From positions 1 to 32,828 of the forward strand of contig NZ_JACIEZ010000017.1 in assembly GCF_014197145.1 (NCBI RefSeq): 32,828 nt of DNA. The letters are read 5' to 3'. This stretch comes from Gellertiella hungarica (lineage in GTDB: Bacteria; Pseudomonadota; Alphaproteobacteria; Rhizobiales; Rhizobiaceae). Every line of letters starts with the position of its first letter. The first letter of the stretch is position 1. Of this stretch, positions 16,260-25,115 are shown piece after piece. Made by a program: the position numbers and the translations under genes. The notes under the pieces were generated by a model. The model was given only the letters and a program-made list of their open reading frames with translations. It was not told the DNA's origin and searched no databases.

Positions 16260-17186
16260 GTGAACATCACGGTGCGAACAGAGACTGCCGACGAACTCAA
16301 TGCATCACTGACTTCCAGTCTCGCACGCCGCGCCTTCCTGAAAGACGGACCCGAGCTGTCCGGGGAACGGTTCGCCTGGACTTACCGCCAAGGTTATGAA
16401 AGGGCAACTATCGTATCGGCTTTCGCAGACGGTTCGAAGGCCGGACAGCTCGCATGCTTCTTCAAAACCTTCATCGCGCACGGTCAGCGGCGGACGGCCG
16501 CAGAGCTTGTCGATCTCTTCGTGTCGCCGGAATACAGAGGCTTCAAGGTTGCAAGCAGCCTATACAAAGAGATGCAGAAAGTGGTGGCGAGCGAGGGGGC
16601 CGACATCATGTACGCCTACGCCAATGAGGGAGCCTCGGTGCTCAACAAACGCTTTTTCGGCATGGAGGAGGTCACCCAGCTACCGGCTCGTCTGGGCTTC
16701 GCACTGCCAGGCGCTCGAACATCAGACAATTTCACGATTTTTGAGCGAACCGACGAAATCGCGTCGGCATGCGCCAGCTGCTTTGGCTCTGATAAGGGCG
16801 GTGTGGAGATGACTCGTGAGGAGGTGAGGAAGCGCATAAGCTCGCCGATCCACCGATATTTCTGTGCAAGCGACGGCGACACAGCGATCCTTGCCTCCCC
16901 GCGCGTCATCCGGTCTCTGCCTGTGCTCCTTGTCTGCGCCACATTCTCCAAGCGAACCGACAAGCCCCAGGCAGCAGCTACAAGAGCGATGATCGCAAGC
17001 CTGTGCCGCACCACAGGGCGAACAGCCTATCTGTACCTCGGCTGGAATGATTCAGTTGGCTTCTCCAACGGATTTGGACTGCCGGAGCGGCTTCTGAAAG
17101 GCAAGTTCCTGATCCAGTCCAACTGCCTCAACAGCCAGCGTGCTGGTATCGGCCGCTTCGAAATACTAGACGTCGATTACGGCTGA
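16260..17186 (+). CDS. GNAT-like acetyltransferase family protein
   Basis: This 308-residue protein resembles the GNAT N-acetyltransferase superfamily. The stretch ELVDLFVSPEYRGFKVASSL (about residues 85-105) is a GNAT motif A: a beta strand, VxPxYRGxxxxxxL and a following helix. It is followed by ADIMYAYANEGASVLNKRFF, where motif B (aN.gA...kkFGF) is expected. The C-terminal half has no recognised domain. The GTG at 16260 is preferred because an AAGAGG ribosome binding site precedes it; a TTG at 16215 would add 15 unlikely residues. It lies alone between two copper units and has no obvious copper link. The substrate is unknown. Confidence 0.6.
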   Translation: MNITVRTETADELNASLTSSLARRAFLKDGPELSGERFAWTYRQGYERATIVSAFADGSKAGQLACFFKTFIAHGQRRTAAELVDLFVSPEYRGFKVASSLYKEMQKVVASEGADIMYAYANEGASVLNKRFFGMEEVTQLPARLGFALPGARTSDNFTIFERTDEIASACASCFGSDKGGVEMTREEVRKRISSPIHRYFCASDGDTAILASPRVIRSLPVLLVCATFSKRTDKPQAAATRAMIASLCRTTGRTAYLYLGWNDSVGFSNGFGLPERLLKGKFLIQSNCLNSQRAGIGRFEILDVDYG

Positions 17187-17212
17187 CCTCCGTCCCTCCC
17201 TGCCTGCACTAA

Positions 17213-17746
17213 TCAGCTCTTCTCGCGAAACCGGGAATGGCAGGAGGCACATGTCTGCAGCATGAGGTGAAAGGCGTGCTCCGCTGATATTTTCTGCGAC
17301 GAGTGCGGCGTAATGCCGAGAAGGCCGCCCTCCATAGCCTCACCCGCCTTCATCCTCATGTCACCGGTCATGGCGTCCGGATGATCGCGAGCGGCGGCCT
17401 CAAGGTCGGCGGCATAGGTTTTCAGGTTGTCAGCGAGTTCCGCGAAATGAGCGGGATCATCTTTGATAGCGTCCGTCGCCTTCGAGCCGGGGGCAGCGCC
17501 AAGATGAGCAAACGTCTCCACCAGACGACCTCCTGCCCTCGCCTCAATCTCACGAGCCGCAGCACCGAAAGAACTGGCCGAATAGGAACGCGGCTCCTTG
17601 AACATTCCAGCCATGACCTTTGTCGCGGCAGCAATCTCCTTCATGGCGCTCTGCCTGCTCTGAACAATTTCCGAGGCCGTTCCGGCTATGGCAGAGGTGA
17701 CGCCGATCAGCGAGACAGATAAAATAACTGCGGTCTTCCAAGTCAT
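17213..17746 (-). CDS. Cytochrome c'/c556-type exported cytochrome
   Basis: This 177-residue protein has a signal peptide (MTWKTAVILSVSLIGVTSAIAG) and a four-helix-bundle pattern. It has a single C-terminal haem attachment site, CASCHSRFREKS, the usual position in cytochrome c' and c556. The N-terminal helix begins with IVQSRQSAMKEI, as in that family (RQ..M..i). Such proteins carry electrons or bind NO in the periplasm. It diverges from the CueR-type promoter at 17817 and could share regulation with the copper oxidase operon. It might supply or accept electrons for the copper oxidase or nitrite reductase-like protein; that is inference. Confidence 0.85.
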   Translation of the reverse strand: MTWKTAVILSVSLIGVTSAIAGTASEIVQSRQSAMKEIAAATKVMAGMFKEPRSYSASSFGAAAREIEARAGGRLVETFAHLGAAPGSKATDAIKDDPAHFAELADNLKTYAADLEAAARDHPDAMTGDMRMKAGEAMEGGLLGITPHSSQKISAEHAFHLMLQTCASCHSRFREKS

Positions 17747-17816
17747 GGAGCGTCTCCGGCATTCTCGGAGAGAGGATAGGTCTGATAAGGGCTGAATTCC
17801 ATATACAGTTTTGCGC

Positions 17817-17847
17817 TTGACCTTCCAGTGACTGGAACTCTCATCAT
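17817..17847 (+). promoter_or_regulatory. CueR/HmrR-type copper-responsive promoter
   Basis: A -35 element TTGACC (17817-17822) and a -10-like CATCAT (17842-17847) are separated by 19 bases. The spacer holds the dyad TTCCAGTGACTGGAA. MerR-family activators such as CueR and HmrR use such over-long 19-20-base spacers, and E. coli copA carries a very similar ACCTTCC..GGAAGGT dyad. It lies about 95 bases upstream of the ATG at 17944 and should drive the operon that includes the copper oxidase and copper ATPase. No cueR gene is in the window. Confidence 0.8.
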
Positions 17848-17943
17848 TCTTAAAGCGGTAAGAATGCCAGCCAACGATTGACCGAAATCAAAGGTACCGG
17901 GTTTGGGGTAGTCTAAGCTGGTCACAGATGAACGGAGTTTGCC

Positions 17944-18294
17944 ATGGCGAACTGGAGACGCACAATGATGGGAGGAGTGGTCGCGGCATTCGTCGCGCTA
18001 TTCCTGCTCGTCGGCACCTCCGCTGGCCATGCCATGCCAGCCCGATGCGACATCGGTCACGGAACTGCTGTCGAAACCTCCATCAGTCATCACCACCACC
18101 AGAAATCAAAACAAGAGCAGCGGACTGGCGAATGCTGCACGACGACGTGCGGCGCGTGCCTGACGATGCTGCCGGACATTGGCGTTTCACCCAGCCGGGC
18201 TTTTGAGAAATCCGCTCCGCTCCTGGCGGCCGGACGGTCCATGACCGGGCAGGCTCCGGCTCCCGATCTTGGCCCGCCCAGAACCTCAGTCTGA
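17944..18294 (+). CDS. Small exported protein with CxxxCxxC motif, operon leader
   Basis: This 116-residue protein has a signal peptide (VVAAFVALFLLVGTSAGHA), a His run (SHHHHQK), and the Cys motif ECCTTTCGACLTM, which contains CxxxCxxC. The tail is Pro-rich (APDLGPPRTSV). The layout resembles DUF2946-type proteins. In Bordetella the DUF2946 ORF CruR uses a CxxxCxxC motif as a translated copper sensor that controls downstream genes. This is the first gene after the CueR-type promoter, and the copper oxidase starts 71 bases downstream. It may therefore be a copper-sensing leader ORF, a periplasmic copper-binding protein, or both. The family call is inferred from motif and position. Confidence 0.65.
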   Translation: MANWRRTMMGGVVAAFVALFLLVGTSAGHAMPARCDIGHGTAVETSISHHHHQKSKQEQRTGECCTTTCGACLTMLPDIGVSPSRAFEKSAPLLAAGRSMTGQAPAPDLGPPRTSV

Positions 18295-18365
18295 TGCCGC
18301 GCCGCCACTGCGGCGGAATAGTCATCGACATGTCGGTCCTTCCGACGACAAACAAGAGGTTTAAC

Positions 18366-19832
18366 ATGTATCGCCGTCAATTCCTGATGTCGGTTGCCAT
18401 GGGTGCAACCGCCCTTTCCGCCCTGTCCGGTGTTCGCGCCGCCAACGCCGCCACTTCTTCCACAAAGCTTTCCGTCGCGAAGAGGACCCTCGACGTCAAC
18501 GGCAGGTCCGCCAGCGTCTTCGGACTGACCGACCGATCCGGTAAGTCGGGTCTTGTCGCCGACGCGGAGTCGACAATCGATCTTCAGCTGGCAAACGAGA
18601 CGACTGAAAGCACCCTCATCCACTGGCACGGCCTAACTCCGCCCTGGAAGATGGACGGTGTTCCGGACAATCCGGCAGCCCTCCTGAAGCCAACGGAGAA
18701 CCGTGCTTACAACCTTCCCTCGGGCGAAGGCGGGACGCATTGGATGCACGCGCACACCTTACAGGAACAGAACCTGCTGGCCGCGCCTCTTATCGTGCGC
18801 ACCGCCGCAGACAGGGCAGCCGACGAGCAGGAGGTCGTTGTGATGCTCCATGACTTCTCGTTCAAGTCGCCTGAGGAACTGCTTGATGGCCTGAAAAAGG
18901 GCAGCATGTCGTCGGGCATGTCCATGGACCATTCGAAGATGATGGGATCAATGCCCGGCATGCAGGCCATGCACCAGATGATGTCCGGCGGCTCCGGCAT
19001 GGATATGCCGATGTCCGGAATGAACATGGGGATTGACGTCAACGATATCGAATACGACGCCTACCTTGCCAACGACCGCACGCTTGACGATCCGGACGTG
19101 GTCACCGTGGAGAAAGGTGGCCGCGTCCGCCTGCGCATCATCAACGGCGCGACGGCCACGGCCTTCACCATCGACATGGGTGCGCTTTCAGGCGACCTGA
19201 TCGCGGTAGATGGCAGGCCCGTGGTCGCGGTGAAGGGTAGCCGCTTCCCGATCACCATGGGCCAGCGGCTTGACATCCGCCTGCAGTTGCCCCCGTACCA
19301 GGGCGCTTTCCCGGTCTTGGCACTTCGAGAAGGTGCGGCCGAGCGGACCGGGATTATACTTGCCACAGCGGGCGCGGACGTTGGCAGAATCGCGGCGAAC
19401 GGTAGCGATAAGGGTCCGATCCTCGACCTCTCCCTGGAGCGGCAGCTCCGCTCCTCATCGCCACTCGCGGACAGGGAGCCGGACCGGAAATATTCGGCAA
19501 TGCTGGGTGGTGACATGGCCGCCTATACCTGGGCCATACAGACTGACCAGCCAATTATGGCAAAGAAGGGCGAGCGCGTCCGTCTCGATCTGATGAACAT
19601 GTCGATGATGGCGCATCCGATCCATCTCCACGGCCATCAATTTCAGGTGGTGGCGATCAACGGCACGAGGATCGCCGGAGCGGTCCGCGATACCGTGCTG
19701 ATGCCGCCCATGGCCGCGCTGACCATCGACTTCGATGCGGATAATCCGGGCCGCTGGCCCCTTCACTGCCATCATCTTTACCATATGGCCTCGGGCATGA
19801 TGACCTATGTCACCTACGAAGACCTGATCTGA
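18366..19832 (+). CDS. copA: CopA-type periplasmic multicopper oxidase
   Basis: This 488-residue copper-resistance oxidase of the CopA/CueO class oxidises Cu(I) to less toxic Cu(II) in the periplasm. It has a Tat-type leader ([13 protein letters not shown]). The four copper-ligand segments are present: HWHG (86-89), HWMHAH (125-130), HPIHLHGHQ and [13 protein letters not shown] near the end. A Met-rich insert lies at about residues 181-222 ([19 protein letters not shown] and a further [12 protein letters not shown]), where Cu(I) would bind before oxidation. ATG 18366 is chosen because the Tat leader starts there. It is followed after 11 bases by the copper ATPase gene. It is shorter than Pseudomonas CopA (about 600), closer to CueO. 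Confidence 0.92.
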   Translation: MYRRQFLMSVAMGATALSALSGVRAANAATSSTKLSVAKRTLDVNGRSASVFGLTDRSGKSGLVADAESTIDLQLANETTESTLIHWHGLTPPWKMDGVPDNPAALLKPTENRAYNLPSGEGGTHWMHAHTLQEQNLLAAPLIVRTAADRAADEQEVVVMLHDFSFKSPEELLDGLKKGSMSSGMSMDHSKMMGSMPGMQAMHQMMSGGSGMDMPMSGMNMGIDVNDIEYDAYLANDRTLDDPDVVTVEKGGRVRLRIINGATATAFTIDMGALSGDLIAVDGRPVVAVKGSRFPITMGQRLDIRLQLPPYQGAFPVLALREGAAERTGIILATAGADVGRIAANGSDKGPILDLSLERQLRSSSPLADREPDRKYSAMLGGDMAAYTWAIQTDQPIMAKKGERVRLDLMNMSMMAHPIHLHGHQFQVVAINGTRIAGAVRDTVLMPPMAALTIDFDADNPGRWPLHCHHLYHMASGMMTYVTYEDLI

Positions 19833-19843
19833 AGGAGACCCTC

Positions 19844-22093
19844 ATGGCGACCGAGCACGAAAAGCATCAGCACCACGATCACAGTACCCATTCACAGGCT
19901 GATCACGGTGGACATCACGCCCACGATCACGCCAATCACGGGGGGATCAAGCACGCGGCACCTCCGCCTGCGAGCGCCGAAGGCATCATTTACACCTGCC
20001 CGATGCATCCCCAGATCAGGCAGCCGGGACCTGGCAACTGCCCGATCTGCGGCATGGCTCTGGAGCCGGAGACACCGGTTGTTCAGGAAGGACCGAGCGC
20101 CGAGCTTCTAGACATGACCCGTCGTTTCTGGATCGGCCTCGTCCTCGCGATCCCGGTTCTCTTCCTGGAGATGGGCGGCCATCTGTTCGACCTCCACATG
20201 CTCGTCTCGCCGAAGACGTCGAACTGGGTGCAGATGGTGCTGGCGACCCCCGTCGTGCTTTGGGCGGGATGGCCCTTCTTCGAGCGCGGCTGGAAGTCCA
20301 TCCTCAGCCGTCATCTCAACATGTTCACGCTGATCGCCATGGGAACGGGCGTGGCCTGGGCCTACAGCATGGTGGGGACGCTGGTTCCGGACCTCTTCCC
20401 CGAAACCCTCCGATCCGAAGACGGCACGGTCGCCGTCTACTTCGAGGCGGCCGCGGTCATCACCGTACTGGTGCTCCTCGGGCAGGTCTTGGAACTAAGG
20501 GCCCGCGAGCAGACGGGTGGCGCAATCCGCGCCCTGCTCGATCTGGCTCCGAAAACCGCCCGCCGCATCAGGCAAGATGGAACCGATGAGGATGTCGGCC
20601 TTGACGCCGTCAGCGTCGGGAACAGGCTCCGTGTCCGACCGGGTGAGCAAGTACCAGTCGACGGCGTTCTCCTCGAAGGACGAAGCTCGGTCGACGAATC
20701 CATGATCACGGGCGAATCCATGCCCGTCACGAAGCAGGTCGGCTCAAAACTCATCGGCGGCACGATGAACCAGACCGGTGGCTTCGTCATGGAGGCGGCC
20801 AAGGTCGGCCGCGACACGATGCTTTCGCAGATCGTCAGGATGGTCGCGGACGCGCAGCGCTCGCGGGCTCCGATCCAGCGCCTCGCCGACGAAGTGTCGG
20901 GCTGGTTCGTGCCTGTCGTTATCGGTGTCGCCATCATCGCATTCGCGGTGTGGATGATACTCGGGCCGGAACCCCGTTTCGCACATGGTCTCGTTGCCGC
21001 CGTTGCCGTGCTCATTATCGCCTGCCCCTGCGCTCTTGGCCTGGCCACACCGATGTCGATTATGGTGGGGGTCGGACGGGGAGCAAGGCTCGGCGTCCTG
21101 ATCAAGAACGCCGAGGCGCTGGAGCGCTTCGAGAAGGTCGACACGCTGGTGGTCGACAAGACCGGAACGCTCACCGAGGGACGCCCGAAGGTTACGGCCA
21201 TCGTTCCCCGTGAGGGCCTTGCCGAAACGGACCTGCTCCGCCTTGCGGCAACGCTCGAACGGTCCAGCGAGCATCCGCTGGCGCTCGCCATCGTCAATGC
21301 CGCCAAGGAGCGGAACATTTCTCTCGGCACCGCCGAGGACTTCGACAGCCCCGTCGGCAAGGGCGTGACAGGCATGGTCGAAGGCAGGCGGCTGATCCTC
21401 GGAAGCCACCGCATCATGGGTGAGAGCGGGATCGACGTCACCGCCCTCACCGCAAAGGCAGAAGAGCTGCGCGGCGAAGGTGCCACTGTGATCTTCATGG
21501 CGAGCGAAGACCAGGTAGCCGGACTGTTCGCAATATCCGATCCCGTCAAGGCGACGACGCCGAAGGCCGTGAAGGCGCTGGTCGAGGAAGGCGTGCGCGT
21601 CGTCATGCTGACGGGCGACAACCGGACGACCGCGCAGGCCGTCGCAAGCCGTCTCGGCATTCAGGAAGTCGAGGCGGAGGTCTTGCCCGAGGACAAGAGC
21701 AAGATCGTCACAAGGCTCCGCGACGAAGGCAAAATCGTAGCCATGGCGGGTGACGGCGTGAACGACGCTCCTGCCCTCGCGGCGGCCGACGTTGGGATCG
21801 CCATGGGCACCGGCACCGATGTCGCAATCGAGAGCGCGGGCGTCACGCTTTTGAGAGGCGATCTCGAAGGCATCGTGAGGGCAAGGCAGCTCAGCCGCGC
21901 CACTATGGCCAACATCCGGCAGAACCTGTTCTTCGCCTTTATCTACAACGCGGCAGGCGTCCCCATCGCCGCAGGCGCTCTTTACCCGACATTTGGACTT
22001 TTGCTTTCTCCCATCATCGCGGCAGCCGCCATGGCGCTCTCATCCGTCAGTGTCATCGGCAACTCCCTCAGGCTCAGGAGCATGGAACTATGA
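19844..22093 (+). CDS. Cu(I)-exporting P1B-type ATPase with His-rich and HMBD N-terminus
   Basis: This 749-residue P1B-1 ATPase pumps Cu(I) (or Ag(I)) from cytosol to periplasm. The first 40 residues are His-rich. An HMBD follows ([11 protein letters not shown], then [10 protein letters not shown], about residues 50-75) in place of the usual CxxC MBD. Core motifs are all present: CPC at 394-396 in the sixth membrane helix, phosphorylation site D438 (DKTGTLTEG), SEHPLA and [10 protein letters not shown]. The C-terminal helices carry [13 protein letters not shown] and [13 protein letters not shown], the Y-N and M..S signature of Cu(I) transport. A GGAG ribosome binding site precedes the ATG. 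The next gene overlaps by 4 bases (ATGA). The symbol copA is avoided because the oxidase carries it. Confidence 0.94.
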   Translation: MATEHEKHQHHDHSTHSQADHGGHHAHDHANHGGIKHAAPPPASAEGIIYTCPMHPQIRQPGPGNCPICGMALEPETPVVQEGPSAELLDMTRRFWIGLVLAIPVLFLEMGGHLFDLHMLVSPKTSNWVQMVLATPVVLWAGWPFFERGWKSILSRHLNMFTLIAMGTGVAWAYSMVGTLVPDLFPETLRSEDGTVAVYFEAAAVITVLVLLGQVLELRAREQTGGAIRALLDLAPKTARRIRQDGTDEDVGLDAVSVGNRLRVRPGEQVPVDGVLLEGRSSVDESMITGESMPVTKQVGSKLIGGTMNQTGGFVMEAAKVGRDTMLSQIVRMVADAQRSRAPIQRLADEVSGWFVPVVIGVAIIAFAVWMILGPEPRFAHGLVAAVAVLIIACPCALGLATPMSIMVGVGRGARLGVLIKNAEALERFEKVDTLVVDKTGTLTEGRPKVTAIVPREGLAETDLLRLAATLERSSEHPLALAIVNAAKERNISLGTAEDFDSPVGKGVTGMVEGRRLILGSHRIMGESGIDVTALTAKAEELRGEGATVIFMASEDQVAGLFAISDPVKATTPKAVKALVEEGVRVVMLTGDNRTTAQAVASRLGIQEVEAEVLPEDKSKIVTRLRDEGKIVAMAGDGVNDAPALAAADVGIAMGTGTDVAIESAGVTLLRGDLEGIVRARQLSRATMANIRQNLFFAFIYNAAGVPIAAGALYPTFGLLLSPIIAAAAMALSSVSVIGNSLRLRSMEL

Positions 22094-22293
22094 TTACGTC
22101 TCGCACATGGGTTTTAATGGCCATCTCCTTCGGTGTCATCGCCGCGTTCTTTGTTCTGCGGGAGCACTGGACTCATGTTCTCGGGCTCGCTCCCTACCTG
22201 CTGCTGATGGCTTGCCCCCTGATGCATCTCTTCCACGGTCATAGCGGGCACGAAGGACACCATCATCACGACCGCGAGGACCGGAAACCGTGA
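22090..22293 (+). CDS. DUF2933 small membrane protein
   Basis: This 67-residue protein has two hydrophobic segments ([20 protein letters not shown] and [16 protein letters not shown]) and a His-rich tail ([16 protein letters not shown]). This is the DUF2933 pattern, common next to heavy-metal ATPases and copper oxidases in proteobacteria. It overlaps the ATPase gene by 4 bases and the next gene shares its stop region, so the three are translated together. It may assist copper handling at the membrane; its true role is unknown. Confidence 0.85.
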   Translation: MITSRTWVLMAISFGVIAAFFVLREHWTHVLGLAPYLLLMACPLMHLFHGHSGHEGHHHHDREDRKP

Positions 22294-22760
22294 TGTACGC
22301 TCATTCGGAGACCTTGAGCGTGCGCTCACGAGCCTCTCCGGAGGCTGCCTTCGAGAGGCTAGACGATCCGACGGCGCTCGGGTCACACATGCAGAAACCG
22401 TCCGCGATGATGCTCGGCGGAACGATGCGCTATGAGCTTGACGGGGGGCGAGGCAGGACCGTCGGCTCTGTGATCCGGATGACCGGATACGTACTCGGCC
22501 TCCGGCTCTTTCTGGAGGAAGTGGTGATCGAGCGGTCGCCGCCGTTCTCTAAGACTTGGGAGACACGAGGAGACATTCGCCTCCTCGTGATCGGGCACTA
22601 CAGGATGGGCTTCACCATCACCCCTCAGGGTAATGGCAGCCATGTCGGCATGTTCACTGATTACAATCTGCCAGACGGTCAAGGTTGGAAAATAATGGGT
22701 GCCGTGTTTGCCAAATTTTATGCACGGTGGTGTCTGAGGAAAATGACTGAGGGACTCTGA
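22293..22760 (+). CDS. SRPBCC (START-like) family protein
   Basis: This 155-residue protein has the helix-grip layout of the SRPBCC superfamily. It opens with a strand and SPEAAFERLDDPTALGSHM, the usual 'domain..vW..l.D' helix of that family. A central GGRGRTVGSVIRMTGYVLGL follows, and the protein ends with a long amphipathic helix. SRPBCC proteins bind small hydrophobic ligands, and members often sit beside copper ATPases in alphaproteobacteria for unknown reasons. ATG 22293 overlaps the DUF2933 stop (TGATG). A GTG at 22290, one codon earlier in the same frame, is also possible. It is the last gene of the CueR-type promoter operon. Confidence 0.75.
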   Translation: MYAHSETLSVRSRASPEAAFERLDDPTALGSHMQKPSAMMLGGTMRYELDGGRGRTVGSVIRMTGYVLGLRLFLEEVVIERSPPFSKTWETRGDIRLLVIGHYRMGFTITPQGNGSHVGMFTDYNLPDGQGWKIMGAVFAKFYARWCLRKMTEGL

Positions 22761-22848
22761 AATCAGGATTGCGGTTGTGTTCGGATATTTCGCCAGCGCC
22801 CTCTTCACCGCCGAAGGCCGAGGCATGGTAAGCCCCGGATCAGAGAAG

Positions 22849-22880
22849 AGTTGCGCGGGCCCGTTAAGGCCCGCGCAACT
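22849..22880 (+). terminator. Perfect 13-bp GC hairpin after the SRPBCC gene
   Basis: The arms AGTTGCGCGGGCC (22849-22861) and GGCCCGCGCAACT (22868-22880) pair perfectly around a 6-base loop. The hairpin lies 89 bases past the SRPBCC stop. There is no T-run, so it may be a terminator or an mRNA-stabilising structure at the end of the copper ATPase operon. Confidence 0.55.
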
Positions 22881-22916
22881 AGCTGTATGTCGCCAACAGC
22901 AAGATCACGAAATTGA

Positions 22917-22960
22917 GAGCAGCTGCGTTCTTTGCGGTTGAGCAAAGACCGCAGCTGCTC
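22917..22960 (+). terminator. 19-bp hairpin upstream of the nitrite reductase-like gene
   Basis: The arms at 22917-22935 and 22942-22960 match over 19 bases with one mismatch, around the 6-base loop GGTTGA. A pyrimidine-rich ATTCCTTCT follows. It is 47 bases upstream of the ATG at 23008. It could terminate the upstream operon or act as an attenuator in the leader of the downstream gene. Confidence 0.55.
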
Positions 22961-23007
22961 ATTCCTTCTGAATGTCCTCGCCGCAAGCCCATCGAGGACA
23001 ATCTGAA

Positions 23008-24101
23008 ATGACAAGAACAAACTTCGGTTTGCTTAACGCGCTGACGATCTTGGCCGTTTGCGCTCTTGGCGCTCCAGCCTTTGCCAACGGCTCTCATCAG
23101 CATCCGGCAGCCAACGGCACGCCGAATGCACCGCTCGACGTGGTCCGCCAAGCGACAGACCTACCGCCCTCCGAAGAACGCTCGGGGAACCGGACGATCA
23201 AGGTGATGCTCGACACAGTCGAGGTCACAGGAAGGCTAGCTGACGGCGCGACGTACCAATACTGGACATTCAATCGAAAGGTGCCCGGCCCCTTCATTCG
23301 CGCCCGGGTGGGGGACCGCGTTGATGTCGAGCTGATGAACATGAAGGATAGCAGCGAGCGCCACAGCGTCGACTTTCATGCCGCGACCGGTCCCGGCGGA
23401 GGTGTCGTCGCAACAGACGCGGCTCCGGGAGAAACCAAGACGTTCAGCTTCCAGGCGACCAAACCGGGCCTCTACGTCTACTACTGCGAGGTGCCGATGG
23501 CCGCTCATCATATCGCGAACGGTATGTACGGTCTCATACTCGTCGAACCCGAAACGGGAATGCCGCCGGTCGACCGCGAGTTTTATGTCATGCAGGGTGA
23601 AATCTACACCTCGAAACCGTTCGGCACGAAAGGCAACCAGGTTGAGAGCGTAGAGAAGCTACTCGACGAGCGGCCGGAATATTATGTGTTCAACGGTGCC
23701 GCGAACGCGCTGACCGGTACAAACGCCCTGACTGCTAAAGTCGGCGAGAAGGTCCGCATCTACTTCGGAGTCGGCGGCCCGAACAAGACGTCGAGCTTCC
23801 ATGTGATCGGCGAAGTCTTCGACAGGGTCTACCAGCTGGGCTCGCTCGATAGTCCTCCGTTGACAGACGTTCAAACCGTCACGGTTCCCCCTGGCGGAGC
23901 GACCGTCGTTGATCTCACTATGGACGTTCCCGGTGAATATACGCTAGTCGATCACGCTCTGTCACGAGCAGCCCTGGCCTGGTCGCAAAGCTTATCGTTT
24001 TGGGAAAAGCGGAATCTGCCGGATCGAAAGGGGTAAGTCAGCCCGAGCCGGAGGAGATGGACATGGAGATGGATGACCACTCCCACGGCCAGGCCGATTG
24101 A
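23008..24101 (+). pseudogene. AniA/NirK-like copper protein gene, frameshifted near its 3' end
   Basis: The product resembles the AniA class of copper nitrite reductases, which are two-domain periplasmic cupredoxins. It has a signal peptide ending APAFANG, then HSVDFHAATGPGGG (H119 type-1, D122, H124 type-2). The loop YYCEVPMAAHHIANGMYGL has C160, H168 and M173 for type-1 copper, and SSFHVIGEVFDRVY follows. Position 159, the type-2 His before Cys in active enzymes (HC), is Tyr here (TAC, one base from CAC). The in-frame stop at 24034-24036 ends an unusual tail. Shifting frame at about 23974-23976 restores GLVAKLIVLGKAE, aligned with the AniA end, and a Met/His-rich EEMDMEMDDHSHGQAD tail ending at TGA 24099-24101. 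A single lost base would explain this. ATG 23008 follows a GAGGA site. Probably not a nitrite reductase; copper binding by the type-1 site is still possible. Confidence 0.75.
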
Positions 24102-24127
24102 GAATCCCCACGTAAATTCTTATTCCG

Positions 24128-24162
24128 CCTGGGCGGCACCACTAAAACGGGTGCCGCCCAGG
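24128..24162. terminator. Bidirectional terminator hairpin
   Basis: The arms CCTGGGCGGCACC (24128-24140) and GGTGCCGCCCAGG (24150-24162) pair perfectly over 13 bases around a 9-base loop. It lies between the convergent nitrite reductase-like and DUF305 genes, where one structure can end both transcripts. An AT-rich tract (AAATTCTTATT) sits on its left side, as needed for the minus-strand transcript. Confidence 0.75.
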
Positions 24163-24178
24163 CTTCTGCGCGAACGAC

Positions 24179-24595
24179 TTACTTTACGTGCTTATCGACC
24201 CAGGCGCTCATTTCCTTTATTTCTTTCTTCTGAGCGTCGATGATTTGCTGGGCCCTGGCCTTAGACGCCTTGTCCTTGCCGTGCTTAAGCTCAGTCTCGG
24301 CCATGCTGATCGCGCCCATGTGGTGGGCAATCATCCCGCAGTTGAAGGCAACGTCCGGGTCCTTCTTCATCATGCCCTGCATCATGTTCATATCCATGGA
24401 TTTCATCCCCTCCATGGACTCCTTCTGATGGGCGGGCATCTTGCTCATGTCATGGCCCTGCATCATGTCGCCGGACATAGCCATGTCGGACTTGCACTTA
24501 TCCGGAAAGGCCAGCTCTTCGGCCGAAGCAAAGTTGGCAGAGACAAGTGCGAAGGAGAGCAATGCCGCAGATGCGGTGAGAGCGGTAATTTTCAT
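24179..24595 (-). CDS. DUF305 (CopM-like) exported protein
   Basis: This 138-residue protein has a signal peptide (TASAALLSFALVSANFASAEE), a Met/His-rich stretch (MAMSGDMMQGHDMSKM; SMDMNMMQGMMKKD), and the DUF305 helical domain with FNCGMIAHHMGAISMAETEL and AQQIIDAQKKEIKEMSAWVD. DUF305 proteins such as CopM bind copper in the periplasm. The ATG at 24595 has a good AGGAG site, and the signal begins there. It follows the small Cys-rich gene by 34 bases, forming a two-gene unit. Confidence 0.88.
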   Translation of the reverse strand: MKITALTASAALLSFALVSANFASAEELAFPDKCKSDMAMSGDMMQGHDMSKMPAHQKESMEGMKSMDMNMMQGMMKKDPDVAFNCGMIAHHMGAISMAETELKHGKDKASKARAQQIIDAQKKEIKEMSAWVDKHVK

Positions 24596-24629
24596 TTGAG
24601 TTCTCCTGTTGTGGTATAGAATGGACATC

Positions 24630-24953
24630 TCAGGCAACGCTGGATCGCGGAGGCGGATCGAGCGTGCGCACCAGGAGAAACGGCTGGCCGGACCGAACAT
24701 TATCTTCCAGAGCAATCTCCGCGAAGTCTGGACCTGCGACCAGTGCTGATGCGGGGAGAACGGGGCAGCAATGCGAGGGTGAGCAGCATCCGGTGGCATG
24801 CGCCACGCTATGCGAGTGCGCGGCTGCGGTGATGGCGACAGCCCCGCCGCAGTCATGACCATCCTTCGCCATTACGGGCGCGGAAAGCATAGCCGCCACC
24901 AGCAGGACGATGGCAAGCAATCTCAGGATCAGCTGCAGCGCGACATGGTGCAA
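24630..24953 (-). CDS. Small exported Cys/His-rich protein upstream of DUF305
   Basis: This 107-residue protein starts at TTG (24953) with a strong GAGGGA ribosome binding site. It has a signal or anchor (LILRLLAIVLLVAAMLSAPV), a His patch (AAHSHSVAHATG) and a double Cys pair (CCSPSHCC). The tail ends VRTLDPPPRSSVA. The layout matches the other small CC-proteins of this window, and it again lies just before a copper-binding gene. No named family is recognised with certainty; a DUF2946-like or CopL-like leader protein is the best guess. Confidence 0.6.
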   Translation of the reverse strand: MHHVALQLILRLLAIVLLVAAMLSAPVMAKDGHDCGGAVAITAAAHSHSVAHATGCCSPSHCCPVLPASALVAGPDFAEIALEDNVRSGQPFLLVRTLDPPPRSSVA

Positions 24954-25115
24954 GTGTTTTCCCTCATCTTCGGTTGAGAACTAGACAGCTGCGCGTCTGT
25001 TTCAAGTGGGGTCCGCTCCGATGATGTGAATGCCGCTGGCCTTGACCGCGCCAAATCCCGTCGTTAGCGGATGCTCAGGTGATTCCCGCAACCGCCCCGG
25101 CGGCAGGTCGGGCAA

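Noticed and set aside
20437-21660. Minus-strand open frame (407 codons) within the copper ATPase gene
   Set aside because: It is antisense to all core P-type ATPase motifs and is Ser/Arg/Thr-rich without domain features.
24974-25005. MerR-type promoter upstream of the small gene at 24953
   Set aside because: TTGAAA and an AACAGAC..GTCTAGTT partial dyad are present on the minus strand, but no acceptable -10 exists at 19 or 20 bases and the arms do not match well.
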